From: Roseiarcus sp963726105
GTDB taxonomy: Bacteria; Pseudomonadota; Alphaproteobacteria; Rhizobiales; Beijerinckiaceae
Direction: 5' to 3'
DNA: 64,000 nt
Assembly (NCBI GenBank): GCA_963726105.1
Contig: CAVSBJ010000012.1
Coordinates: 62,001 to 126,000, forward strand
Part shown: in pieces, positions 53,692 to 63,476 of the stretch
Position numbering within the stretch: the first letter of the stretch is position 1
How the letters are laid out: each line of letters starts with the position of its first letter
Made by a program: the position numbers and the translations under genes
Notes under the pieces: generated by a model
What the model was told of the DNA's origin: nothing
What the model saw: only the letters and a program-made list of their open reading frames with translations
The model's database searches: none

Positions 53692-54972
53692 ATGACTGCG
53701 ATCGTCAACGTCGTCGGCCGCGAAATCCTCGATAGCCGCGGAAATCCTACGGTCGAAGTGGACGTCGTGCTCGAAGACGGCTCCATGGGGCGAGCCGCCG
53801 TTCCGTCAGGCGCTTCGACCGGGACGCGCGAAGCCGTCGAACTGCGCGACGGAGACAAGGGGCGCTTCGGCGGAAAGGGCGTGCTGAAAGCAGTCGAAGC
53901 GGTCAATCGCGACATTTTCGACGCCATTTCCGGCCTCGAGGCTGAGGATCAGCTCAAAATCGACGAGACGCTGATCGCGCTCGACGGCACTGATAACAAG
54001 TCGAGGCTCGGCGCGAACGCCATTCTCGGCGCCTCGCTTGCTGTCGCCAAGGCCGCCGCGGAAGCTTCGGGCCTCACGCTTTACCGTTACGTCGGCGGCG
54101 CCATGGCCAGAGTCCTGCCAACGCCGATGATGAATATCGTCAACGGCGGCGCGCACGCCGACAATCCAATCGACTTTCAGGAGTTCATGATCCTGCCGGT
54201 CGGCGCGCCGTCATTCGCCGAGGCGGTGCGCTGGGGGGCGGAGACGTTTCACGCGCTCAAAAGCGCGCTGAAGAAGGCCGGACACAACACCAACGTCGGC
54301 GACGAAGGCGGCTTCGCGCCAAACCTGCCGTCAGCCGAGGCGGCGCTCGATTTCTGCCTCAAGGCGGTCGAGGCGGCGGGCTTCAAACCCGGCGACGACA
54401 TGGGGCTCGGGCTCGATTGCGCGGCGTCCGAGTTCTTCAAGCATGGGAAATATGTCTACGAGGGCGAAGGCAAGACGCGAACGGTCGAGGAACAGGTCGA
54501 GTATCTCGCCAGGCTCCAGGGCGCCTATCCGATCCTGTCGATCGAAGATGGGATGGCCGAACAGGACTGGGCGGGTTGGAAACTCCTCACCGAGAAGATC
54601 GGCGGGAAGTGTCAGCTCGTCGGCGACGACATCTTCGTGACCAATGTCGAGATCCTCGAGCGCGGAATCAAGGAAAAGGTCGGGAATTCGATCCTCATCA
54701 AGGTCAACCAGATCGGTTCGCTCAGCGAGACGCTCGCCGCCGTCGATATGGCGCAGCGGGCTGGCTACACCGCCGTGATGTCGCATCGGTCTGGCGAGAC
54801 CGAGGATTCGACCATCGCCGACCTCGCGGTCGCTACCAATTGCGGGCAGATCAAGACCGGCTCGCTTTCCCGCTCGGATCGTTTGGCGAAATACAACCAG
54901 CTGATCCGGATCGAGGAGGAGCTCGGCGATCAGGCCCGCTATGCCGGCCGCGAGGCGATCAAGGCGGTCTAG
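53692..54972 (+). CDS. eno: Enolase
   Basis: A 426-residue enolase (2-phosphoglycerate to phosphoenolpyruvate). It shows REILDSRGNPTVEVDV, GGAHADNPIDFQEFMILPVG, DEGGFAPNL, the metal Asp region SIEDGMAEQDW, LIKVNQIGSLSET and SHRSGETEDSTIADLAV. AAGGAGCC precedes the ATG. The leader holds a run of eight C near 53615. Confidence 0.96.
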   Translation: MTAIVNVVGREILDSRGNPTVEVDVVLEDGSMGRAAVPSGASTGTREAVELRDGDKGRFGGKGVLKAVEAVNRDIFDAISGLEAEDQLKIDETLIALDGTDNKSRLGANAILGASLAVAKAAAEASGLTLYRYVGGAMARVLPTPMMNIVNGGAHADNPIDFQEFMILPVGAPSFAEAVRWGAETFHALKSALKKAGHNTNVGDEGGFAPNLPSAEAALDFCLKAVEAAGFKPGDDMGLGLDCAASEFFKHGKYVYEGEGKTRTVEEQVEYLARLQGAYPILSIEDGMAEQDWAGWKLLTEKIGGKCQLVGDDIFVTNVEILERGIKEKVGNSILIKVNQIGSLSETLAAVDMAQRAGYTAVMSHRSGETEDSTIADLAVATNCGQIKTGSLSRSDRLAKYNQLIRIEEELGDQARYAGREAIKAV

Positions 54973-55021
54973 TCGGACGCCGGTAACGCCGCGTTAACGC
55001 CGTCGCCGCAAAGATTGGCGC

Positions 55022-55348
55022 ATGGTGGTCAGGACTCGCCTGCGCTCGATCGTGCTGCCGATCGCTCTCTACCTCGTCCTCGGGGTGGCGAGCTTCTATC
55101 TGGTATGGGGCGCGTCAAACGGCGAGCACGGGCTCAAGGCCGCGGTGAAATTCGACGCCGAGGCGATCGAGCTGAAAGCCCAACTCGCCCGGCTGAAAAC
55201 CGAACGCGCCCGCTGGGAGTTGCGCGTCGCGAGCCTCAGGCCGGAGAGCATCGACAAGGATCTCCTCGACGAGGAGGCGCACGCGCTGCTCGATCGCGTG
55301 GGTAAAGACGAGGTGGTCATTTTCACCGCGCCGCAGCCGGCGCGCTGA
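55022..55348 (+). CDS. ftsB: Septum formation initiator FtsB-like protein
   Basis: A 108-residue bitopic membrane protein: one helix (about 9-29) then a coiled-coil (LKAQLARLKTERARWELRVASL) in the periplasm, ending DEVVIF. It acts in the FtsQLB division complex. Following eno is the standard alphaproteobacterial order, but the pyruvate dehydrogenase genes that usually come next are not here. Confidence 0.87.
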   Translation: MVVRTRLRSIVLPIALYLVLGVASFYLVWGASNGEHGLKAAVKFDAEAIELKAQLARLKTERARWELRVASLRPESIDKDLLDEEAHALLDRVGKDEVVIFTAPQPAR

Positions 55349-55611
55349 CGCACAAAAATCGTAACGCCCAACCCCCGAGCCTTGGCGAAGAACTGGCTTC
55401 AACGCTTACTGCCGCAGGCGAGACACTCGTGCGCCCTTCGAGAGGCTCAGGACGAGGCGGAGGGCAATTCGGCAGTTACAAAACACGGGGCGTCTTCGAA
55501 CGGGTCATCATCTCCCAACGACGAGAACCGTCTTTGAGTTTTTTGACATCGGTGCAAGCGATTTCCGTCCGGTGTGTGCATGATTTCGGGACGCCAAGTG
55601 GTGGCCGCGCA

Positions 55612-56946
55612 TCATCGCAGGCAAATGGCTGGGGAGTTTTGCGACGGGGACGGCTGGCAGCGTAGGCCCGCTGCGCATTTTCGGCCTGCACAGCATTGTT
55701 TTCCCTCACCACCACATGGAATGCAGGTGTTGCCAAGACAGACTAAACTGGCGTTGGCGCAGCCGCCGTTGGGAAGGCACGCGCAACCCCCCGACCCGGC
55801 GACGGTGCATGGGCCGTTGTTGCTGGCGTCGCCCACATTCAGGATGCAGCTGGCTAAATTGGAGGACTTCTGCGCATCAGCGACGATGCCGGCCCAGTTG
55901 TCGGCCAAGTGCCCGTCGTTTCCATTGCCATTGAGGGTTTCAGTTGGGGGGGTTGCTACATTGCCGCCAACCTGCCCTCCCCAATGAACGTCCAATGTGG
56001 AAGCATGGCAATTCAGCGTATAACCGATGGAGCTCAAGCCTTTATCCACGAATTGAATATGCGCAGAAGAGACGGACCAACTCCCACCCTGAGTAATTGT
56101 AATGTTCCCGACGGCGCGGTCCCCGTGCGGGGTTTGCGTGCCGTTCAATGAAAACGTGACGGAGGCAGGCAGCGCCGGGGTGGTCGCAGACCAAAGGTGC
56201 GCTGTCGTGTCCAGCACGTAAAGCTGCGTTGGGCTTGCCGCGGCGAATTCAGCTGGCTTAACCCCGGGTTGACCACGGAAAGCTGCATACCCACGCCAAG
56301 TGCCGGGATTATCGAGAACGACGCCATCGTTAAACCAAAGCGATCCATTGTCGTTCAGGGCGAAGAACCGGGCGACGTTGTCGGCCAACCTCCACGGGTT
56401 GTACCCCGACCAAGCCTGGATCCCGGTGAGGCGAGCAGCGTCTCTTGCAGAACCTCGGGGCCACCAGACCTGGCCTGGGAATTCGGTCTTGTCGTTCGCA
56501 GTAGAAGTCCAGATGCTCTGATCCTTGTTGATGGCTGTGACAACGCCGGGACCGCCGCCAATGGTCAGCGCGTCTGCCGCATTCGAGTACTGGATCCATC
56601 CTTTGAAAGTATTGCCGGACCACACGCCACGCCAAACTGACTTGTCCGCGTTCATCACGACGAGCGTGTTGCCGTCGCAAGCAATGCTGGCGGCAGCGAC
56701 TGGCTTGGTCACATATCGCCAGTGTCCGTCCGTGCCGCCCGCGTAGCTCACCCAAAGGGTATGGTCCTTGTTCAAAGCGAAAAGCTTGGATGGGCTGCAA
56801 GCTGCGATTTTGAGGGCATCCTTGGGGTAACCAACCGGGGTCCAGGCGACCTGGATGTCTGCATGTGCTGACGCCCACGGCAAGAGAGCCGCGGCGACCA
56901 ATGCGAAGAGCGCCCTCCCAAACTTCGGATGCATGAATTTGGGCAT
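55612..56946 (-). CDS. Secreted protein with propeller-like repeats and Cys-rich tail
   Basis: A 444-residue exported protein. The signal peptide ends near SAHADI. Residues about 30-275 contain repeated units with Trp and L(F/W)xLxxD(H/G) patterns (KLFALNKDHTLWVSY, LVVMNADKSVWRGV, VTAINKDQSIWTST, FFALNDNGSLWFND, LYVLDTTAHLWSAT), a tectonin/beta-propeller-like arrangement. A middle beta-rich domain follows, and the last ~60 residues hold 14 or so cysteines in CxC and CxxC spacings (GGCACLPNGGCAN, PCGGEGKQCCAGRKC), reminiscent of disulfide-rich secreted eukaryotic modules. ATG 56946 follows GAGG. A CRP-like site lies 85 bases upstream. Function unknown. Confidence 0.75.
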   Translation of the reverse strand: MPKFMHPKFGRALFALVAAALLPWASAHADIQVAWTPVGYPKDALKIAACSPSKLFALNKDHTLWVSYAGGTDGHWRYVTKPVAAASIACDGNTLVVMNADKSVWRGVWSGNTFKGWIQYSNAADALTIGGGPGVVTAINKDQSIWTSTANDKTEFPGQVWWPRGSARDAARLTGIQAWSGYNPWRLADNVARFFALNDNGSLWFNDGVVLDNPGTWRGYAAFRGQPGVKPAEFAAASPTQLYVLDTTAHLWSATTPALPASVTFSLNGTQTPHGDRAVGNITITQGGSWSVSSAHIQFVDKGLSSIGYTLNCHASTLDVHWGGQVGGNVATPPTETLNGNGNDGHLADNWAGIVADAQKSSNLASCILNVGDASNNGPCTVAGSGGCACLPNGGCANASLVCLGNTCIPCGGEGKQCCAGRKCAAGLRCQPSPSQNSPAICLR

Positions 56947-57359
56947 TCGCGCCTCAGCATTTAAACTTGACGCCGCATGTACGGCCTTACATTACGCCAA
57001 AGGGTGGTACCAGATATTTGCGGGCATGGCTGTGATGTTGGTCACATGTTGGGCAGTCGATGACGAACGACCGGGCAGAGCGGCTTGGCTGCTTCAGGCG
57101 ACACCCTATTCGCCGCAACGCCTCGCGCGTAGGTGGCTCCTCTCCTGTTGGAATTCGGGGAGTCCTGCGACGAACTGGATACCAGCCTTGGCGACGCTTT
57201 CGCGCCTGCGGGCGGCGTTCTTTGCGGGCGGGTTTCAAGCCCCGAGCCGCGCGCGACAGGAAACGACAGGAACGCTGTGTCTGGTTCTTGGCGCCCGCCC
57301 GTGCTAAGGGCGCGGGTCTCCAATTCCCGGTTTTCCTCGATAAGGGGGCAAGTCTTCCG
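56947..57359. other. Divergent gap between the secreted protein and glyA
   Basis: No gene is supported although a frame is open through it ahead of glyA. It contains a CRP-like palindrome at 57031-57046 and a GC-rich stem near 57290-57315 in the glyA leader. I do not recognise a riboswitch. Confidence 0.45.
57031..57046. promoter_or_regulatory. CRP/FNR-type operator
   Basis: TGTGATGTTGGTCACA matches the CRP consensus half-sites TGTGA-N6-TCACA exactly. It is 85 bases before the leftward secreted-protein gene, a typical activator distance, and 314 bases before glyA. Confidence 0.6.
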
Positions 57360-58658
57360 ATGAACGTCACCCTGCAAGCGCGAATCCGTTCCAACTCGTT
57401 CTTTTCCGCAGCCCTCGCCGACGCCGATCCGGAGATCGCGCGGGCGATCGAACTCGAGCTCGGTCGTCAGCGCGACGGGATCGAACTCATTGCCTCGGAA
57501 AACATCGTCTCACGCGCCGTGCTCGAGGCGCAGGGGTCGGTGATGACCAACAAATACGCCGAAGGCTATCCAGCCAAGCGCTATTACGGCGGCTGCCAGT
57601 TCGTCGACATCGCCGAAAGCCTCGCGATCGACCGCGCGCGCCAATTGTTCGGCTGTGCTTATGCCAACGTGCAGCCCAATTCCGGCAGCCAGGCCAATCA
57701 GGGCGTGTTTCTCGCGCTGATGCAGCCCGGCGACACTTTCATGGGCCTTGATCTCGCGGCGGGAGGACATCTCACTCACGGTTCGCCGGTCAACATGTCG
57801 GGCCGCTGGTTCAAGCCGGTCCCCTATGGCGTCGATCGGACGACGCATCGGATCGATATGGATCAGGTCGAGGCGCTTGCGCGCGAGCACAAGCCGAAGA
57901 TAATCATCGCAGGCGGGTCGGCCTACGCGCGCCATTGGGACTTCGAGCGTTTCCGGGCCATTTGCGACGCCGTCGGGGCTTTCTTTGTCGTCGACATCGC
58001 CCATTTCGCCGGCCTGGTCGCGGGCGGCGCGCATCCCTCCCCGTTTCCGCACGCCCACATCGTCACCACGACGACGCACAAGACCTTGCGCGGTCCCCGC
58101 GGCGGCATGATCCTCACCAACGACGCGGACCTCGCCAAGAAGATCAATTCGGCGATCTTCCCGGGCCTGCAAGGCGGACCGCTGATGCATGTCATCGCCG
58201 CCAAGGCAGTCGCGCTTCACGAGGCGCTCACTCCTGAATTCAAGGCTTACGCGCACGCCGTGGTCGCGAACGCCAAGGCGCTTGCCGAACCGATCCTCGC
58301 CGGAGGCTACAAGCTTGTGACCGGGGGCACTGACAACCACCTGATGCTGGTCGATCTGACGCCCAAGGGCCTGACCGGCAAGGCGGCGGAAGCGGCCCTC
58401 GACCAGGCCAACATCACCTGCAACAAGAACGGCATTCCCTTCGACCCGCAAAAGCCCATGGTGACCTCGGGCATCCGCCTCGGATCCCCAGCCGCCACGT
58501 CGCGCGGCTTCGGCACGGAAGAGTTCGCCGATGTCGGCCGGATGGTCGTCGAGGTCCTGGACGGCTTGGCGGCGAAGGGCGAATTGGGGAATGTGGCGGT
58601 CGAGGCGAAAGTGCGCGCGGACGTCGCCGAACTCACCCGGCGGTTCCCCATCTATTGA
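57360..58658 (+). CDS. glyA: Serine hydroxymethyltransferase
   Basis: A 432-residue PLP enzyme interconverting serine and glycine with tetrahydrofolate. It carries GIELIASENIVS, NKYAEGYPAKRYYGGC, GHLTHGSPVN, VDIAHFAGLVAGG and the PLP-lysine site TTTTHKTLRGPRGG. I use ATG 57360, where the family N-terminus begins. It leads the glyA-nrdR-ribD run. Confidence 0.96.
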   Translation: MNVTLQARIRSNSFFSAALADADPEIARAIELELGRQRDGIELIASENIVSRAVLEAQGSVMTNKYAEGYPAKRYYGGCQFVDIAESLAIDRARQLFGCAYANVQPNSGSQANQGVFLALMQPGDTFMGLDLAAGGHLTHGSPVNMSGRWFKPVPYGVDRTTHRIDMDQVEALAREHKPKIIIAGGSAYARHWDFERFRAICDAVGAFFVVDIAHFAGLVAGGAHPSPFPHAHIVTTTTHKTLRGPRGGMILTNDADLAKKINSAIFPGLQGGPLMHVIAAKAVALHEALTPEFKAYAHAVVANAKALAEPILAGGYKLVTGGTDNHLMLVDLTPKGLTGKAAEAALDQANITCNKNGIPFDPQKPMVTSGIRLGSPAATSRGFGTEEFADVGRMVVEVLDGLAAKGELGNVAVEAKVRADVAELTRRFPIY

Positions 58659-58694
58659 GGACGCTGGACGATCGAATGAAGGGCGGGCTCTCCG

Positions 58695-59204
58695 ATGCGG
58701 TGCCCCTATTGCGGCGGCCTCGATACGCAAGTGAAGGACTCGCGGCCGACCGACGATTCCGCCTCGATCCGCCGGCGGCGCATCTGTCCCGATTGCGGCG
58801 GCCGCTTCACGACCTTTGAGCGCGTGCAGCTGCGCGAGCTACAGGTGGTCAAGAAGAACGGCCGCCGCGCGCCGTTCGACCGTGACAAGCTCATGCGCTC
58901 GGTCCAGGTCGCGCTGCGCAAGCGGTCGGTCGAGCCCGAGCGGGTCGAGCGCATGATCAACGGCATCGTGCGCCAGCTCGAGAGCCAGAGCGACGGCGAC
59001 ATCCCGACCGACCGGATCGGCGAATTGGTGATGGAGGGCCTGAAGGCGCTCGACGACGTCGCCTATGTGCGTTTCGCCTCGGTCTACCGCAATTTCCGCG
59101 AGGCGCGGGACTTCAACGCCATCGTGGGCGAACTCGAGGCGGAGCCCGAGCCTGCGCCGGCCAAGGAAGCTCCCCGCCAACGCCGGAACGCGCCAGCGAC
59201 ATGA
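58695..59204 (+). CDS. nrdR: Transcriptional repressor NrdR
   Basis: A 169-residue repressor of ribonucleotide reductase genes. The zinc ribbon is visible (MRCPYCGG and CPDCGGRF), followed by the RRRRICPDC-type basic region and an ATP-cone (VVKKNGRRAPFDRDKLMRSV). Overlaps ribD by four bases. The C-terminal ~20 residues are an acidic/basic extension. Confidence 0.94.
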   Translation: MRCPYCGGLDTQVKDSRPTDDSASIRRRRICPDCGGRFTTFERVQLRELQVVKKNGRRAPFDRDKLMRSVQVALRKRSVEPERVERMINGIVRQLESQSDGDIPTDRIGELVMEGLKALDDVAYVRFASVYRNFREARDFNAIVGELEAEPEPAPAKEAPRQRRNAPAT

Positions 59205-60325
59205 ACGAAATCGCAGGCGCAGACCCCGACGAGGATCTGCGCTGGATGGAGGCGGCGCTCAATCTGGGATCGCGATCGCTTGGCCTCGCGGCCCCCAACC
59301 CGGCAGTCGGCGCGATCCTGGTGAAGGATGGCGCAGTCGTCGGGCGCGGGGCGACAGCGCCAGGCGGGAGACCCCATGCCGAGCGGATCGCGATCGGCGA
59401 AGCTGGCGAGGCGGCGCACGGCTCGACGCTCTACGTGACGCTCGAGCCCTGCTCGCATTTCGGCGCCTCGCCGCCTTGCGTCGACGCCATCATCGCCGCC
59501 GGCGTGGCCCGCGTCGTCTCAGCGATGGAGGACCCCAATCCGCTCGTTGGCGGACAGGGGCACGCGCGGCTGAGGGCGGCGGGGATCGCCGTCTCGGTCG
59601 GCGCTGGCGCGGCTCAGGCGGGCCACGACCATCTCGGCCATATCCTGCGCGTCACAGCAGGTCGCCCGCGCGTGACGCTCAAGCTCGCGGAGACCGCGGA
59701 CGGATTCGCCTCCGCCGGCTCCAACGATGCACGCCTGCGCATCACCGGACCGATCGCCGACCTTCGTGTGCAGATCATGCGCTCGACCCATGAGGCGATC
59801 ATGGTTGGGGTCGGCACGGTCCTGGGCGACGATCCGGCCCTGACCGTACGGCTGGCTGGCCTCGATCGCAGGCGGCTGCGGGTCGTGCTCGACACCCATC
59901 TGCGCCTGCCCGAAGGCTCGCGGCTCGCCGCAACCGCCCGGGACGTTCCGACGCTGGTGATTGCCGGAGCAACGGCGCCGGACGAGGCGGCCCGGCGGCT
60001 TGAGGAGCTCGGGGTGATGATCGAGCGCGTGTCCCTCGACGCGGCGGGCCATGTCGATCTTCCCCACGCCCTGCGGGCGCTCAGCGTCCGCGGGATCACC
60101 CGGGTGTTCAGCGAAGGGGGGCCTGAAGTCGCGGCCCGGCTCATCGCGCTTCGGCTCGCGGACGAGGTCGCGCTCATTACGGCCGACAAGCCGCTCGGCC
60201 GGGCGGGCGTGCCCGCGCTCGATACCGAGGCGCGATCGGCGCTGCTCGACGAAACACGATATCGGCTCGAAGAGACGCTCGACTTCGGCGTGGACACGCT
60301 GCGGCTCTGGCGGCGGGTGGACTGA
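59201..60325 (+). CDS. ribD: Bifunctional riboflavin deaminase/reductase RibD
   Basis: A 374-residue enzyme for the second and third steps of riboflavin synthesis. The N-terminal deaminase has HAERIAIGEAG and the zinc site PCSHFGASPPC; the C-terminal reductase has PRVTLKLAETADG and VFSEGGPEVAARL. Its partner ribE is not next to it but at 32863. A hairpin AGCGCCC-TCTTA-GGGCGCT (60338-60356) follows the stop. Confidence 0.94.
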   Translation: MNEIAGADPDEDLRWMEAALNLGSRSLGLAAPNPAVGAILVKDGAVVGRGATAPGGRPHAERIAIGEAGEAAHGSTLYVTLEPCSHFGASPPCVDAIIAAGVARVVSAMEDPNPLVGGQGHARLRAAGIAVSVGAGAAQAGHDHLGHILRVTAGRPRVTLKLAETADGFASAGSNDARLRITGPIADLRVQIMRSTHEAIMVGVGTVLGDDPALTVRLAGLDRRRLRVVLDTHLRLPEGSRLAATARDVPTLVIAGATAPDEAARRLEELGVMIERVSLDAAGHVDLPHALRALSVRGITRVFSEGGPEVAARLIALRLADEVALITADKPLGRAGVPALDTEARSALLDETRYRLEETLDFGVDTLRLWRRVD

Positions 60326-60529
60326 CCCGGGGGGCGCAGCGCCCTCTTAGGGCGCTTCGCTCTTGGAGGCGGTTCGGGTCCCTGAGCGGGTCGCGACATG
60401 CGCTATCTGTTAACAAAGCTAACCTAGAGATGACCCTCTTCGCTCGGCGAGCGCGGCGGTCCAGGCGGAGCAAACAAGCCGACGCCAAAACGCGGACGCG
60501 ATCTTCAGCACCATCAGAGGGTGTCAACA

Positions 60530-61636
60530 ATGAATAGGACGCTGATCGCGCTCACGTTTGCGGGCGCGCTTGCAGGGCTTGGCGCGCAAAACGCCGACGC
60601 CTGCACCTCGATGATCTTCAAGGCCGAGGATGGAACGCGCATCTATGCGCGGACGATGGAATGGGGCGCCTCCGATCTCAAATCCGAGATGATGCTCGTG
60701 CCTCGGGCGATGTCGTTCACGTCCGCTTTGGGTGATGCCAAGACCGGCGCTGCCTGGAAAAACCCATATGGTTTTGTCGGCGTGAACGCGGCCGGCCTCG
60801 CTTATGCGACGGACGGCATGAACGAAGCCGGCCTCACCGTCGGCGCGCTCTTCTTTCCGGGCTTCGCCAAATACCAGGAGGTGAAGACCGACGAACTGAT
60901 GACAACCGTCAGCAATGTCGATCTTGTCAATTACATCCTCGGCAACTTCAAGACCGTGGATGAAGTGCGCGACGCCATGCCGAAAATCCGGGTGGTGCGC
61001 AACGCCGAGATCGAGAAGGAGTTCGGCACGCCCCTGCCCCTGCATCACGTCGTCAGCGATGCGACCGGCGCTTCGATCGTCATCGAGTACATGGACGGTC
61101 GGCTGAGCATGACCGACAACAAGGTCGGCGCCATGACCAACTCGCCCGGTTATGACTGGCATCTCCTGAACTTGCGGAACTATGCGAACCTGACGCCTCA
61201 GGCGGGGCGCCCGCATGCGATCGATGGCGTTTCGCTCGCGCCCTTCGGCGCGGGAAGCGGCATGCTCGGGTTGCCGGGCGATTTCACCCCGCCTTCGCGG
61301 TTCGTGAGAGCCGTCGCCTTCGTCAACACCATGATCCCGGCCAAGAACGCGGCCGACGCCGTCAACGCCGCGTCCGTGATGCTGAACAATTTCGACATCC
61401 CGAAGGGGCTGGTGCGCGAAGGCGGCCCTGAGGATTTCCATCTCGGCTACACGCAATGGTCGGTCATCGCCGACATGAGCCACAAGGTCTATTACTACTG
61501 GACGATGTACGACCGCAGAATGCGTTCGGTCGATCTTTCCAAACTGGACTTCGCGGGCAAGACGATCTCCTCTTTCCCGCTGGATCAGGTTCGCGCCGAG
61601 GATATTCAGGACCGCTCGGCCGACTTTCCGCACTGA
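60530..61636 (+). CDS. Choloylglycine hydrolase/penicillin V acylase family protein
   Basis: A 368-residue Ntn hydrolase. The signal peptide ends at NADA and the next residue is the catalytic nucleophile Cys (DACTSMIF), exposed by cleavage. Also visible are RTMEW, the SPGYDWHLLNLRNY loop and the late YYYWTMYDRR. It probably hydrolyses an amide such as an acyl-homoserine lactone, penicillin V or a conjugated bile-type amide; which is unknown. ATG 60530 follows AGAGGG; the GTG at 60521 is an alternative. Confidence 0.87.
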   Translation: MNRTLIALTFAGALAGLGAQNADACTSMIFKAEDGTRIYARTMEWGASDLKSEMMLVPRAMSFTSALGDAKTGAAWKNPYGFVGVNAAGLAYATDGMNEAGLTVGALFFPGFAKYQEVKTDELMTTVSNVDLVNYILGNFKTVDEVRDAMPKIRVVRNAEIEKEFGTPLPLHHVVSDATGASIVIEYMDGRLSMTDNKVGAMTNSPGYDWHLLNLRNYANLTPQAGRPHAIDGVSLAPFGAGSGMLGLPGDFTPPSRFVRAVAFVNTMIPAKNAADAVNAASVMLNNFDIPKGLVREGGPEDFHLGYTQWSVIADMSHKVYYYWTMYDRRMRSVDLSKLDFAGKTISSFPLDQVRAEDIQDRSADFPH

Positions 61637-61733
61637 CCGCCATTCGGCCGATTCTGGTGTCATGCCCGCTTACGAGCGTGTGAAGGAATAGTGGTTTGGC
61701 GGTGCTGTTATTCTCTGCCGCTGATTGTGCGGG

Positions 61734-61900
61734 GTGTCTGCGATAAGCGAAGCGCGTGGGGTGCGGCCGGACCGGGGCAAGTGCGTTGGGGCTGGACTGA
61801 CCTTGACGGGCTGCCGCCGGCGGATCATTGGGCGCGCCTTGTTTGAAGCTTTGCCGAAAGCCTCGATCTTTCAGAGCTTTATGAGCGGGCGAAGTCGCGG
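61734..61900 (+). pseudogene. N-terminal relic of an IS1182-like transposase
   Basis: The stretch reads SAISEARGVRPDRGK, then after a one-base shift RWGWTDLDGLPPADHWARLV, a stop codon where Trp is expected, then SFAESLDLSELYERAKSR. The sequence resembles the start of IS1182/DUF772 transposases (D-L-D-x-L-x-P-x-D-H ... V-W-x-F-x-E-x-L-D-L-S-x-L-Y). One frameshift, one nonsense codon and no downstream remainder make it a relic. Inverted repeats not found. Confidence 0.6.
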
Positions 61901-62429
61901 ATGACCGCTCGCCAACGAAAAAACCGGTTCTTCACTCGCTCAACGTGGGAATGACACGGTAAAGCGTTGGCCGCCGGCGCGTTGCTCCGTCGCCAATGGA
62001 GCGGCGAATCCTCTGGCGCGCTCCCAAACCATCCGCGCATCCCATTGAGATTATTTATGAAAGATCCGATTATTTGCGATATATTGCGTTAAACAGAATA
62101 TCACGGTGTTCGCGGCCGGGAAACTTGAAACGAAACGGCGGCGCGGAAGGGCGCGAGCACCCTTGGAAGCAGCGCCCTGCGCCCACTCGGGGCGGCTGCT
62201 AGGTAGTTCTACCTATTGCCTTACGGTGAGGCGGGTGATCAACCTGAGCACGGTGGGTTTACGTAAAGCGCTGACATGCGCAAACGCGTAAACCTTTTCG
62301 GTTGTACTCGTAGCATTTGCAACCTGGGACGGGTTGTATCTTTACGTTCCGAACGGGCGCTGGGCACGCCGCGCGCACAGCGCCAGTTTTTCTGATTTTT
62401 GCGGCAATTGAATATCAGGGGAATCCACC
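61901..62429. other. Gap between IS relic and PEP-CTERM gene
   Basis: No gene is supported. Around 62045-62105 the sequence turns AT-rich. GGTTTACG (62256-62263) and CGTAAACC (62287-62294) make an 8-bp inverted repeat with GCGC/GCGC inside it, about 135-175 bases before the PEP-CTERM start, possibly regulatory. Confidence 0.45.
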
Positions 62430-63281
62430 ATGAGGAAATTGCTATTGACGGGGGTCGCAGCAGTGGCGATGTCCGCGGGAGGCGCCCATGCGGCGCCGGT
62501 CAACACGATCTGGGGTGACAGCGCGACGAACGGAGCGCCCATCCTGCAGGAATGGGATCTGAACGGTAACCTCCTCGACACCATCACGGCTCCGAACGGC
62601 GAAAACGGGCGGGGAGTTGTGCAGGTTGGGAACATTTTATACTACACGAGCGCCACCACTAACAGTATCTTTGCTTACAATTTTGCAACGAACACTGATC
62701 TTGGAACGGTATTTTCGATCCCGGGCGCGACAGCGCTTTCCACGATTGCATATGATGGCACAAACTTCTGGATCGGAGATTATTCCGGCAGCAATAATGT
62801 CTATCATTATAGTCCGACTGGCACGCTTCTCGGCACAGTTGCGCTCTCCAATTGCACAGGTTTTTGCGATGGCCTTGAGTTTGCCAACGGCGACTTGGTC
62901 GAGAATCGTGGAGACGCTAATGGCCCGTATGACGTCTACACGACGAGCGGCACACTCTTGAAGTCCGCGTTCATAACCGGGCAGGATACGAACTCGACGA
63001 CCGGCATCGCCTACGATGGAACGGATTACTATATCTCGAACATTTACAATCAGACGATCAGTGTCTACGACGGTTCCGGCAATTTTGTCCGCGACATTAC
63101 CTTGCAGAACGGCGGCTATCCAACTTTGGTCGAAGACCTGTCTGTGAATTATAGTGCGGTCATACCTCCGATTGGCACTCCGGAACCCTCGACGTGGGTG
63201 ATGATGATCGCCGGCTTTGCCGGGATGGGGTACATCGCCTATCGGAAACGCGGGGCGAAAACGGGTCTCTCGGCCGCCTGA
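62430..63281 (+). CDS. PEP-CTERM secreted protein
   Basis: A 283-residue exported protein. The signal peptide ends at AHAAP; the body is a beta-rich, propeller-like fold with repeated SIFAYNFATNTDLG, NVYHYSPTGTLLGTV and ISVYDGSGNFVRDI strands. It ends with TPEPSTWVMMIAGFAGMG, a helix and the basic tail YRKRG, an exosortase sorting signal of the alphaproteobacterial PEPxxWA type. AGGGGAATCC precedes the ATG. A strong terminator follows. Confidence 0.87.
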   Translation: MRKLLLTGVAAVAMSAGGAHAAPVNTIWGDSATNGAPILQEWDLNGNLLDTITAPNGENGRGVVQVGNILYYTSATTNSIFAYNFATNTDLGTVFSIPGATALSTIAYDGTNFWIGDYSGSNNVYHYSPTGTLLGTVALSNCTGFCDGLEFANGDLVENRGDANGPYDVYTTSGTLLKSAFITGQDTNSTTGIAYDGTDYYISNIYNQTISVYDGSGNFVRDITLQNGGYPTLVEDLSVNYSAVIPPIGTPEPSTWVMMIAGFAGMGYIAYRKRGAKTGLSAA

Positions 63282-63312
63282 GCCGAAACTTTCAAGTCTC
63301 TGAACTCGAGAG

Positions 63313-63342
63313 AGAGATCGTCGCAGGGCGATCTCTTTTTTT
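63313..63342 (+). terminator. Intrinsic terminator after the PEP-CTERM gene
   Basis: AGAGATCG (63313-63320) and CGATCTCT (63329-63336) form an 8-bp stem around an 8-base loop, followed by a run of T to 63342. Confidence 0.85.
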
Positions 63343-63476
63343 GACGCCACTCTGGTGGTAATCAGAAATTTGTGCAATCGCTTCCGAAACTATGAGATCT
63401 GTGCTAAGGTCCTTTTCGTCCGCCTAAGCTGACGCGGGTTCGCTCGACGCGAGGAGGAAAGTGAGGAACGGCGCTC

